Shown here one piece after another: positions 46,501 to 56,600 of a DNA stretch of 64,000 nucleotides; the stretch's first letter is position 1, and each line of letters starts with the position of its first letter. Source of the DNA: Agapetus fuscipes (Eukaryota > Arthropoda > Insecta > Trichoptera > Glossosomatidae); contig OX637342.1 of assembly GCA_951799405.1 (NCBI GenBank), positions 18,895,298 to 18,959,297 of the forward strand, given 5' to 3'. The translations under genes were made by a program, and so were the position numbers. Under the pieces are notes generated by a model. The model saw only the letters and a list, made by a program, of their open reading frames with translations, was not told the origin of the DNA and ran no database searches.

Positions 46501-49500
46501 ACATGCGCCTAATACGTAGGCAAAATATGGTAAAAACGCGATTGAGGTTGATATTGAGATTTAAAATTCAAGATTTAAGTTTGATTGGAGCCATCGTTAC
46601 CACTTCAGCCAAATTCAAATGAGTTATTTTGAAGGAATGTGAGAAAATATTTATTCTGAAATGTATTTGCCTACACCCTATGCACGCGCCTGCTATTTGA
46701 ATATCACTAGTTCTAGAAATGGCCTTCACTTTCGCGAACAAAATATTTCGACAAACGAAAAATAAATTTTATCAACGTAATCATATAGAATAGTGATTAA
46801 AGTGAAATATTATTCTATATTCTATAACACATTTATTCTCTTTTGTTGGCACGTTTAGAAATTACCCAGTTTGGCATTTACATGGATTTTTTTTCCAATT
46901 AGGTAACACACTGTTGACAGTTAAAAGGTTACCAATAGACTGAATTTGGATTTTTGTATGATGAGTGGGGTAGCGTATTTCTAATTCGCAAAGGATTGAT
47001 TTCCTAGCCCATCCAGTTCTATAAATCGATGTGCGGAACGATGTAAGTTTTTGGTTTGTATTTCGGGTATGCGAAATATACACTCGGCGTGATTGTCCTC
47101 TTACATATCATTACATTGTACAAAATTAGACCTCAAGTTAAGCATGAAGACAGTTGATTTTTATATTTATGCAGCTGACTTTTGTATGGAAATCAGTTAT
47201 TCATAATTGGTTTTTTTTATAAATGTACACGTTTTTTAATTTTATATTCTTTCCATTTTCTTTTTTTTCAAATTTTATATTTTATTTTTGTTCTGTAATT
47301 CTAAGTTTTCAATTTTTTGTTGATAAATTATTTCTTAATATGTTTTTTTTCAGTTTTTGATTTCATGGTTTGTTCTATGCAATAGTTTTTAATTTTTAAA
47401 TGTGTTTTTTTTTGTCTTTCCATTTTTTTTCCATTTTTATGTTTTAATTTTGTTTTGTCATTCTAAGTTTTCAAATTTTTGTTGTTTAATTAGTTTTTAA
47501 TATGTTTTTTTCAATTTTTGATTTCATGGTTTGTTTTATGTAATAGTTTTTAATTTTTATATGCGTTATTTTTTTCTGTCATTCTATGTTTTCAAATTTT
47601 TGTTGATTTCATGGTTTGTTCTATGCAATAGTTGTTAATTTTTATGTGTAATTTTTTATTGCCTTTTGAATTTTTTTTTCATTTTTGAATGCTTGTTTTA
47701 AATTATTAAATTCTTTCTATTTTAATTTTTTTTCATATTTTTTTTAAAGTTAATACTTTTTTGTCTAGACTTTTTTCCGTTTTCGTTTTTGTTTTCTTTT
47801 TTAATTTTTCTTTGTTTAATTTTAGATTTCATATTTTTTATTTAATTTTTTTTCTTCAATTTTTATGTTGTAAGACTATTTCTGTCTTTTCCATTATTTT
47901 TTTAATTTGTGCTTTCTAAATATTGAATTTCAAATTATTCTACATTCGTACATTTTTTTACAGTTTAATTTTTTGTACTCTTGTCAAATTTTCATTTTTG
48001 TCCATTTTTTATTTTGGACATGTATCCCTTCTCTAAGTTTATATTTTCCACCATTTGATTAGCTGTCAACTGTATTGTCATATATTTTTTTTAATAAATG
48101 GTTACTACGTTCCTTTTTTTCGTATGAATTTGAATTTTCGAATGGCGAATAGGGGGGGGGCGCCTTAAAAAATCTCGCCCAGGGCGCTGGTAGTGCTAAA
48201 ACCGGCACTGGTTGTAAGTACACATGCAGCATATGTAAGCGCAAACTTATACATGTCTGCTTGTGGGAATGCATTTAATATGAATCTCAAATGATACATA
48301 TCTTTGCAGCTTAGATTTAGATTTAGATATTTACTTATCATAAAACTTCTTGAATTTTATGTTTATTTGCTTTTTTTTTACAAAGTTATTCAAAAATGTT
48401 CAAATATGTTCAAAAAATGATGTTTGAATTTACGCGCCAAAACACTCCTTGGATTGAATTTTCGGCTGTGACGTCATTTTCTTTGACTTTCCATGGCCAT
48501 TGCGATACCAGCAGCATTGTCGATACAAGAAAATGACGTTGCGGGAGCTACAAATTCCGTTGACGGATCGCATATACGTTTCAAAACCGGTCAAAGTTTT
48601 CGAAAGATCTTTTTCAAATTTAAAATCATATAACTTTATTTTGGGCTTAAAATAAGGACCTTGTTTACGAGTATATGCTTATCGTAATCCATCAAAATTA
48701 TACACTTTTTACCAAATTCCTCACTAGTGCAAATACCCTATTGTATGTCAAACGACCATAATTCTAACTTAAACCTTACAATTTAGTTTTTTTTCAAATC
48801 GAGATAAATACAATATGCAAGTAGAGAGAATGTTATTTTCTTTGCTTCCATGTATTTATCTCATATCCAGAACAAATCCTACTTTGCCGTCTTTGACGCC
48901 ACACCTCTAATGTTTATCAATCCTTTGTGACTAGGAGGTTTATTGTGAGTATAGGGCTCTTGAGGTGTGATTAACTATGTTGTTTCACTTGATCAATTTG
49001 AAATCTTATATTTTTAGTGTTTTCTCTCGTAGAAAATAGAAAAAATGTTCATTTGTTTGCGAAGTCCCTGTAAGCGTAGAATGTCACTTGTTCCGTTTTA
49101 AGTCTCATTATCTTTCTTCTTTTAGTCCTTCGTGCATGATAATTTTATACAATAATTATTTTGTTCTGATTAAAACAGCAAGGCGATCCATGACAGAATG
49201 CTGGCCCAGCTTGCTCAGTGTGAATTTGCCGTCACCAAATCTCAGCTGTCGTCCCAAATGATGTCCGCCGAACTGAAAAACTACGAGAAGCTATCTCACA
49301 GTATAGAGGAGGGAATAGAAATTGCAAAACTACACATCGAGACCAGCAAAAAGGAACTGAAGCACGCCAAGACAATAAGGAAAAACCGAATCGAGTACGA
49401 CGTTCTGGCTAAAGTGATAAATGAACAACCGGACAGAAAACAAACTCAAGATAAATTGATGAAGTCGAAGAAGGAACTCGCGGAGCTGGAAGAGACAAAG

Positions 49501-49674
49501 GAACTCTTGGAGAAACGCCTTCAGCTGAGGAGAAAGCAGTTCCATGTTCTGATAACTTCTATACAGCAACTGCAGGCTTTGCTCGATGAAAGTGATTCGG
49601 AAGAGATCATGAATGTCTCGTTGGATGATGTGGATATGGAGGGAAACAAAAAGCAGACAGATATGGAAATGTGA
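43563..49674 (+). CDS. thoc7: THO complex subunit 7 (THOC7), three exons
   Basis: Component of the nuclear THO/TREX complex that couples transcription to mRNA export. Exons 43563-43575, 43688-43808 and 49179-49674 give 209 residues, close to the usual length of about 200. Exon 1 encodes MMTE. Exon 2 encodes DVIRRRLLIDGDGTGDDRR and LIKWCN, the conserved N-terminus. Exon 3 encodes LAQLAQCEFAVTKSQ, KTIRKNRIEYDVLAKVI and LRRKQFHVLITSIQQLQ, a long coiled coil, then an acidic tail. Splice phases are 1 and 2 and all sites are GT-AG. Intron 2 (5.4 kb) carries a 3.7-kb hAT element and other repeats. The gene is divergent from IR93a, with about 2.2 kb between the two ATGs. Confidence 0.97.
43688..43808 (+). 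CDS. thoc7: thoc7 exon 2
   Basis: Acceptor ttttttcag, donor gtataa, phase 1 in and phase 2 out. Encodes the conserved RRRLLIDGDGTGDDRRL segment. Confidence 0.97.
44238..44465 (+). repeat. Rep-A copy split by the hAT element
   Basis: Resumes at 48211-48331 after the hAT insertion. It also carries a short internal repetition of GCAAGAGTTGCAGGGCTTAT. Confidence 0.8.
44815..45215 (+). mobile_element. LINE-type 3' fragment inside the hAT element
   Basis: Encodes LLRWFGHMERMSDERLTKKVY and [11 protein letters not shown], then continues past one stop to [18 protein letters not shown]. Confidence 0.75.
45321..45545 (+). repeat. Rep-A copy inside the hAT element
   Basis: Truncated before the tail. 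Confidence 0.8.
45546..46476. other. hAT interior without transposase
   Basis: Short frames only; nothing resembling a transposase core or BED finger. Confidence 0.5.
46477..46692 (+). mobile_element. hAT-like MITE
   Basis: 216 bp with ends CAGGGGCGTGCAT and ATGCACGCGCCTG, flanked by CTATTTGA on both sides (46469-46476, 46693-46700). Nested in the 3.7-kb hAT element. Confidence 0.88.
47200..48060. repeat. T-rich low-complexity stretch in the hAT element
   Basis: About 860 bp very rich in T runs, with an imperfect repeated unit TTTTTGATTTCATGGTTTGT (near 47350, 47510, 47600). Confidence 0.75.
48335..48743 (-). mobile_element. TIR element related to 23169-23773
   Basis: Right end GCAAATACCCTATTG and interior GCTGTGACGTCATTTTCTTT match the 23-kb copy in inverse orientation. 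The other end is lost next to a Rep-A tail. Confidence 0.6.
49179..49674 (+). CDS. thoc7: thoc7 exon 3
   Basis: Acceptor taaaacag. It begins SKAIHDRMLAQLAQCEF and ends at TGA (49672-49674) after an acidic tail. An ATTAAA about 50 bp downstream could be the polyadenylation signal. Confidence 0.97.
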
Positions 49675-49889
49675 ACATGTTTAATTTATATTATACATTT
49701 TTTAAGTACTTTAATATTTTTTCAATTAAATCACTTGAACAAATGAAGTTTGTTTTTCTTTCCTATGTAAGAAAACAAGCAATGTGATTTTTTAAGAGTC
49801 GGTTGCTGGCTGTGTAAGAGAAATGCCGAGGAATAGAAATTTTGAAAGTTTGCACGATGAAGGATATAGTGTATCCTCGTACATGAAGA

Positions 49890-50146
49890 TATCTAATCTA
49901 ATCTAAGCTGCAAAGATATATATCATTTAAGATTTATATTAAATGCATTCCCACAAGCAGATATGTATAATTTCGCGCTAACACATGCTGCATGTGGACC
50001 TACAATATAAAAACCCAATCTCAAATGAACATAAGCCTTGCAACTCTTGCCGTCCTTCCCTGAAACAGGGGTGACATTGGCAAAGTGAACCAATTTTTTA
50101 CAGTATGGGTGGTCAGCGGCATAACAACCTATAAGTCAAGGAACAT
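49890..50146 (-). repeat. Rep-A copy
   Basis: Full length, downstream of thoc7. Confidence 0.85.
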
Positions 50147-51215
50147 ACATGACAAATTACATTTTTTTTAAATCAATAAATAACAATATATACAAGATAC
50201 ATGCTGGAAATCAAATTGACTCAAATCAAAACATTTTTTTATCAAGAAAATATAAAAAGATTCATGTCAAGTTTGTGTCCAGTGTAAAATGATTATATTT
50301 TTCTGATTTCTCTGATGATAAAAAAAAGCATCGAAGTGATCACTGGTTGAAAAAGATTAAGAAACTGCGAACTACAGAAGAACAAAATCATCAGCCATCA
50401 ATAGTAAATTTTCAAATATATAAAAAAAAAATATATGAAAGTGGTGTAACAATATTCAACAACGATTACTTTGACTTCACAATGGCTGCTGTATTTTAAT
50501 GCCTTACAGTTTCATAAGTTAAAGCAACACTACCTCCAGAATAAAGCATTAATAGTATTTTCGACTCACCTTATCTTTTACAATGTATCAAATTAAATGT
50601 TCCAATGCGAAGATTTAGAATAAATCAATTGCTCTCCCTCAACTTTAATACTTCAAATTTAGGATACTATTCTCCTATTAACAGAATGTGTCGTCTTTTA
50701 AATTCTTCCTCTCATCTAGATTTATGCGGCATGAGCCTGTCTGAATTCCGTAGAGCTTTGTTTTGCTGAGGAAAGTATAGGTATTTATTTGACTGTGCTA
50801 TTATGTAATATTAATCCTTGAATCATTTTGTTTTCTTTGTTATTCTCTGTAATTACCTTGTCATAAAATTATGTAATTGGACTATCATGTCCGTTAACCC
50901 CTGGAGTGCCAGTGATTTTCTGGCATAGCAGTATTTCATGCGATTTTTGATCTTATTGCTGTGTAACAATTAAAGAAAAATGAAAAAAATCGCATTTAGT
51001 ACTATGAGCGTAGATCCACGTTCGGGCGCTCGAGGGGTTAATAAATAAAATTAAATTAAATTTACCTACATTAGCTCTCCTCGATTGCGTCAATAGAAAA
51101 ATGTATGTAAACTAAATCACTCACAAGGCTGCTGTCGTATCTTCCATACATTTTTATATTTTGATCACGATGCACTATTGAGCGGACTTTATGTAAATGT
51201 TTTATACTCAGGGGA
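50147..51215. other. Intergenic, thoc7 to alkbh6
   Basis: AT-rich; apart from the LINE remnant at 50630-50800 nothing assigned. Confidence 0.5.
50630..50800 (+). mobile_element. Remnant of a non-LTR retrotransposon end
   Basis: Shares the LGYYSPINRMCRLLNSSSHL-type sequence with 21925-22180, on the opposite strand. Confidence 0.5.
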
Positions 51216-51470
51216 CTTGACTTATAGGTTGGTATGAGGCTGACCACCCATACTGTAAAAAATGGTTCACTTTGCCAATGTCATCCCTGTTTTAGGGAAG
51301 GTCGGCAAGAGTTGCAGGGCTTATGTTCATTTGAGATTGGGTTTTTTATTTTGTAGGTCCACATGCGCCATGTGTAAGTGCGAAATTATGCATGTCTGCT
51401 AGTGGGAATGCATTTAATATGAATTTCAAGTGATACATATCTTTGCAAATAAGATTTAGATTTAGTACAG
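51216..51470 (+). repeat. Rep-A copy
   Basis: Full length, downstream of alkbh6. Confidence 0.85.
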
Positions 51471-51770
51471 ACCCTTATTTAGGTGAATCTGAAAAGAAAC
51501 ACCAATCTAAATAAAAGATTCAGATAAAAGTCCATGAGTTTTTTCCTATAGGAACGGTATGCCACGAAATTGTAACTACATAATGAAAGAATGAGATAGA
51601 AACATAACAAGAACAAGTAATAACTCCACGGCAATCTATTTTGTCAAATAATATTTATTCATTTTTTGATTAGAATAAAAATAAATTGATTAGGTTATTT
51701 TCAGAGATCATTTTGTATAATTATAAAAAATAAAGCAAATCTAGGAGGAGTACATGGTATTAAAGTTTAA

Positions 51771-52412
51771 TTAAAGTTTAATTTTTATTTTAGTTGTTTT
51801 AGGCACATGTCTTATGGTCAGAGATATCCTCGTCTGTCGCTGTAGGACATAGTCAAAGTCATAGAATTTAGAGCATCTGTACCGATTAACTATATCAAAG
51901 TTCATCACATCAGAGGTAACATTGTCTATGCTGTGTAGGTAGTTTTCATACATGTCTCTCTGCACCACGAGCAAACTGGCTCTCTCGAGCAATATCGACA
52001 TGACTCTGGGTTTTGTTTCCTTTTCAATGTTATCCACATCGTCAGTTTTCTGTTGAAACGTTATAACAGTGTGAGATCCGCATGAAATGGTCGTTATAGT
52101 TGGATAAAAGAGCGACCCGTCCAGATGTGGCATTATTCCTTGACCTGGTAAATATTCGTTGACCAAAACATGATTAGGTAGGTTTTCTTTCATGAGTTGA
52201 AGTCGGTCGATTCTGTTTAGATAGGTCTGCAGCCACGATGGGATGGGTTCGGCCACCATTCCTTTAGGGTGAGGTATGCCGCCCCAGTTTTGAAGTCTGC
52301 GGTTGAGCAGCTGCGTCCACTTTGGTTTGGGTGCGCCGTTCACTCGGCTAATAATGAACTCTTCTTCGGCAGGAGTGATGAAATTTGGCACGTAGTAAAC
52401 TCTTTCTGGAAT
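51771..52412 (-). CDS. alkbh6: alkbh6 main coding exon
   Basis: Open from the acceptor at 52413 to TAA at 51773-51771. Contains HLDG (iron ligands His and Asp) and the SLTIRHVP C-terminal motif. Confidence 0.96.
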   Translation of the reverse strand: MPERVYYVPNFITPAEEEFIISRVNGAPKPKWTQLLNRRLQNWGGIPHPKGMVAEPIPSWLQTYLNRIDRLQLMKENLPNHVLVNEYLPGQGIMPHLDGSLFYPTITTISCGSHTVITFQQKTDDVDNIEKETKPRVMSILLERASLLVVQRDMYENYLHSIDNVTSDVMNFDIVNRYRCSKFYDFDYVLQRQTRISLTIRHVPKTTKIKIKL

Positions 52413-53489
52413 CTAAAAAGAAAAATACAATACATACCACGCAAGGTAACCTGTCTTTCTGCTTATATTTTAAATGATACAGGGCATGACAAAAGTCTAT
52501 TATCTAATAGGTTGGTATAAGTCTAACCTCCCATACTTTGAAATTGCGTTCACTCGTGCCATACCTGTTATAGAGAACAGGACAACCAGCAAGAGTTGCG
52601 GAGTTTATGCTCGGAGCTTTGGATCTTATTTAGTAAGTACACAAGCAGCATGTGTAAGCGCAAGCTGACATATTTTTGCTTGGGAGTGAACATTAAGTAT
52701 ATCAATATATCTTTGCAGCTTAAATTGAAATTTAATTTACTATCATTGACTGATAAGGTTGGTATGAGGCTGACCTCCCGTGCTGTAAAAAATTGTTCAC
52801 TTTTGCCAATGCTACCCCGTTTCAGGGAAAGGCGGCAGGAGTTTCATGTTAGGTTTTGTTTATTTATACGCACACACAGAATGTGTAGGCGCGAACATAC
52901 ATGTGCCTGTCTGTGGGCATGTATTTAATATGAGCCTTATATATTAGTTCCTTGACTTATAGGTTGGTATACTGCTGACCACCCATGCTGTAAAAATGGT
53001 TCACTTTGCCAATGTCACCCCTGTCTCAGGGAAGGACGGCAAGAGTTGCAGGGTGTATGTCCATTTGAGATTTGGTTTTTATGTTGTAGGTTCACATGAG
53101 GCATGTGCAAAGCGCGAACTTGTATGTGTCTGGTTGTGAGAATGCATGTAATGTGAATCTCCAATGTAACATTATCTTTGCAACTTAGATTAGATTAGAT
53201 ATATTAATATATCTTTGCAGCTTAGATTACAGATTATAGATCAATAATAATAAACAATATACAAATTTGATGACCTTAGAAATCTCAGATTATATTTCAT
53301 GAAACTTCTTCCTCAGAAATTAACTACTCCATTGTATGTATATTGCTAAATCGTACTTCAAAGTGATTGAGATTTTCTGGATAATATGTTTTGCTTTTTA
53401 TCAGTGACCGTGATCTCCGCAAGTCGGTATTCATTTAAATGGGTAAACCACATTCACATACTCCAGTCTAGACGCAAACTTACTTTCAT
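51771..53489 (-). CDS. alkbh6: AlkB homolog 6 (ALKBH6) dioxygenase
   Basis: Fe(II)/2-oxoglutarate-dependent dioxygenase of the AlkB family; the human protein is implicated in nucleic-acid damage responses. The main exon 52412-51771 encodes 213 residues: PERVYYVPNFIT, NAPKPKWTQL-like (NGAPKPKWTQLLNRRLQNWG), NHVLVNEYLPGQGIMPHLDG with the metal-binding HxD, YPTITTISCGSHTVI and the C-terminal TRISLTIRHVP with the 2-oxoglutarate Arg. Its acceptor (ttctttttag) is phase 0. The only good upstream partner I see is ATGAAA followed by gtaagt (53489-53484), giving an M-K start. That exon is inferred; the human protein has a longer N-terminus. Confidence 0.93.
52498..53238 (+). repeat. Array of three Rep-A copies
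   Basis: Head-to-tail copies at about 52498-52735, 52745-52946 and 52948-53238, of different ages. All lie in the predicted alkbh6 intron. Confidence 0.78.
53484..53489 (-). CDS. alkbh6: Candidate alkbh6 first coding exon (ATGAAA)
   Basis: Six coding bases with ggcag before the ATG and a consensus gtaagt donor, phase 0. Position at the shared promoter with armc9 supports it. Confidence 0.5.
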
Positions 53490-53652
53490 CTGCCCTTGAA
53501 ATGAAAGAAAAATCAATATTTCCCTTAAAGTGTGAAGTGTAACTGGAGCAAAGGTGGGTTATTGATTTTCCTGATAAAACCATTTCCTTAGCAACCTCCA
53601 ATTGAACAACAACAGAAGGCCTCTATCAAAACACACTGACAATCTCTAAAAC
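53490..53652. promoter_or_regulatory. Bidirectional promoter between alkbh6 and armc9
   Basis: Only about 160 bp separate the two predicted ATGs, which point away from each other. The interval holds the X-box-like site and no repeat. Promoter activity is inferred. Confidence 0.55.
53582..53595 (+). promoter_or_regulatory. RFX X-box-like site
   Basis: ATTTCCTTAGCAAC fits RYYNYY-N(1-3)-RRNRAC, the X-box consensus used for RFX-controlled ciliary genes. It is 58 bp upstream of the predicted armc9 start, a usual distance for functional X-boxes. Confidence 0.55.
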
Positions 53653-53656
53653 ATGG
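53653..53656 (+). CDS. armc9: Candidate armc9 exon 1 (ATGG)
   Basis: ATGG followed by gtgagt, phase 1, which fits exon 2 exactly (M-D-S-Q-E-E). It lies about 58 bp downstream of an X-box-like site. Confidence 0.55.
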
Positions 53657-56600
53657 GTGAGTGCTGAAAGAATTTCATTAAATAAATAAGTGAAACTTAA
53701 TAAATAAATAAGTGAAATAAATACAGTATTCGGTAAAACTGAATATGCACTGATTCACTTATTTGAGAAACCACGGATAAAACATTCTAATGGCTGTTGC
53801 TTCTCATAGTAAGTGAAATAATTATAAGACAGTGCTCATGAAGAACTTCTACACTAAAGGATTTTTACACTTTTTGGTGTTTCCCCTCGTAGAAAATAGG
53901 AGAAGAGGTGCATTCTAAATCTAAGTTGCAAAGATATGTATCATTTGAGATTCATATTAAATGCATTCCCACAAGCACACATAATTTTGCGCTAACACAT
54001 CGCACGCTTAATAATAAAGAGAAATAACTTGAAAATTGGGAAAATTGAGATTTTGTAATAAAACGCAAGAACAATGCGAGAAGAATAGGTAGAATGCGAC
54101 AGCTGTTCAATTTGGACGAATATGACTGAGATAAAACATCGGCCGCCTTTTTCATCCCATACAAGTTGTACTGGGTGTCTGAACTTTAAACGTGATTTCC
54201 CAACATGCTTGTTTTTTGAGTTATTGCTCTTTATTATTAAACGTGCGACATGCTGCATGTGGACCTGCAATACAAAAACCCAATCTGAAATGAACATAAG
54301 CCCTGCAACTCTTGCTGACCTTCCCTGAAACAGGGGTGAGGGGTGCATTAATTTGAGAAAACCCCATGTTAGTTTAATGTCACTTATTCAGTCTTACATT
54401 TAAAGTATCGAAATAAGTACTAGATGAAAAAGGATTTAACATTACTATCTATAATCAAAGTTGCAAAGATATATTAGCATTCAAAACCCATATCAAATGC
54501 ATGCCCATAGACAGAAATGTATAAAGGTAATCAATAATCATACCTGATGATGACCTTCTAGGTCGAAAACGTTAGTAACTTACTCTAAAGATTGTAATCT
54601 TTTTAAATATCGCTGCCCTAGTTCAATACTCAGACATCTTACACAAAGCTAGTTTCGAGAAAATCGAAAAAGAAGGTTTGTAATCGCTATGATAATTACA
54701 GTTAACTTTGTTTTAAAGTCACTTAACGCAACAATGTGTAGCTTAGTTGCATTAAGTGACTTTAAAACAAAGTTAACTGTAATTATCATAGCGATTACAA
54801 ACCTTCTTTTTCGATTTTCTCGAAACTAGCTTTGTGTAAGATGTCTGAGTATTGAACTAGGGCAGCGATATATTCATGTGAAAATAAACAGTGTTTTTGA
54901 ATTCCTCAAAAAATTTTAAACTATAACAGAAATGTATAAGTTCGCGCTTACAAATGCTGAATGTGTACTTACAAATTAAAACCAAACCTCAAATGAACAT
55001 ACACTCTGCATCTTTTGTCGACCTTCCCTGAAACAGGGGTGACATTGGTAAAGTGAATCACTTTTTACAGTATGGGTGATCAGCCTCAAACCAACCTATA
55101 AGTCAAGGAAATCTTAAAGTAAAGTATGAGTAAAAATGCTATGTTTTCGATAAATCTGCTTGAACACAAACTCCTGACTACACAATTTGATGTAAGCCAT
55201 TTTTTAACAGATAGTCAAGAAGAGAAAATGGCGATGGATATTAGGAACTACAATAGTTTAAGGAGTAACAGTAATGAGAACAAATATAGAGTTCTGGAGA
55301 ACAACCACAGGAAACTCTTGGGTAAGAAACGTTTGTATGTATCCAAAAATGCTTTGGTTTTGAGAATTGTTGCTAGTGTTTCTCCAATGCCTTTTTGTTT
55401 CCAGCTGTAACAAGTGCTCTAACAGAAGCCCTGGAGAATACTATCCGCGGGGATGACTTTAATATGGAGGAAATCCTCAATAATTGTATGCGGATATACC
55501 CTGAACTTTTTGTCTTTAGCTTAAAGAAACCTCCTCCTAAAACAAATTTCAACAAAACATACAACACATCAGGTGAAAGAAAAATTAAGTATTTTATATC
55601 TATAATCTAAGTTGCAAATATATATTGACAATAATTATGATTCATATTAAATGCACGTCCACTAGCAGATATGTGTAACTTTGCACCTATGCATGTAATA
55701 ATATGCTGTGTAATAATAATAATCTAAGTTGCAAAGATATATTACATTTGAGATTCATATTACATGCATTCCCACAAGCAGACATGTATAAGTTAGTGCT
55801 TGCATATGCCGCATGTGGACTTACAATATAAAAACCCAATCTCAAATGAACATAAATCCTGCAACTCTTGCCGACCTTCCCTAAAACAGGGGTGACATAG
55901 GCAAAGTAAACTATTTTTTACAGTAGGTATGGGTGGTCAGCCTCATACCAACCTATAAGTCAAGGAATCCTGAATTTTTCAAAATTTGTACTGTCATTTT
56001 TTTTAGTGTATCCCTCCCTATTTTATTATTTCTTTGATGTTTGTTGTTGATTTCATTGTTCCTTAATAAATACTTTGGCATGAGGCTGTTAGCGGAGGTG
56101 TGTGTACTTAAAAAATCAAATGCAATATTCCAAAAGAACGGAAACCCTGCAGCTCTCGTCATCTTTCGCTGCAACAGAGGTAATATCGGCAAAGGTGAAT
56201 AATATCATATTTTTTCAGATGTGAGTGATGTAGAGAAAAGGTTTTCTGAAGATTTTACAGATAGTAATCCGTATCCCGCTGAAAGCAGTAAATCAGCTAT
56301 TTTCATGGGACCAGACGCGAATAAAAAAGAAATCAAAGGATCTCATTTCAATCCCATACAGCCAATAAGAATATCCGGAATCCCACATTATTCAGGGGAG
56401 CCGTCGCAGCACGGCAACCTCAATAGCAGTCCCAGAGTGTTCGTTGAACAGCCGACGCCAACATTCCAACGACGGCCAATTCTGGAAATGAATCTAAAAC
56501 CCAACAAGGAAAATGAGGATATCATAATAAAGAATCTAAGTGATACATCTCCGTACCTCGTGGAATCACCGGATGTCAGTGATTGTTCAACATCAAATTA

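Larger units (their letters stand above)
44466..48210 (+). mobile_element. hAT-type DNA transposon, 3.7 kb, with nested repeats
   Basis: Termini CAGGGCCGGCGCTAG and (inverted) CAGTGCCGGTTTTAG, flanked by a perfect 8-bp duplication GTTGTAAG (44458-44465, 48211-48218), the hAT hallmark. It is inserted in a Rep-A copy inside thoc7 intron 2. Inside are a LINE fragment, a Rep-A copy, a MITE and a very T-rich stretch. I see no transposase frame. Confidence 0.85.
54525..54925 (+). mobile_element. Hammerhead-motif element with 14-bp target duplication
   Basis: Flanked by ACAGAAATGTATAA on both sides (54511-54524, 54926-54939), so it inserted into a Rep-A copy. It carries CTGATGATGACC...GGTCGAAAACG and ends TGAAAATAAACAGTGTTTT, as at 13.8 kb. 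A 265-bp hairpin interrupts it. Confidence 0.8.
54455..55112 (-). repeat. Rep-A copy split by the hammerhead-motif element
   Basis: Pieces 54455-54524 and 54926-55112. Ends about 100 bp before armc9 exon 2. Confidence 0.8.

Noticed and set aside
47200..48060. CRISPR-like or satellite array
   Set aside because: Only imperfect T-rich repetition with no regular spacing.
53479..53583. Longer alkbh6 first exon from ATG at 53583
   Set aside because: Open reading frame exists, but it reaches the gtaagt donor in phase 1 while the main exon needs phase 0, and it does not resemble ALKBH6.
55126..55210. armc9 starting at ATG 55126
   Set aside because: The frame is open, but a good acceptor (tttttaacag) sits at 55210 and the upstream sequence shows no ARMC9 similarity; not excluded as an alternative start.
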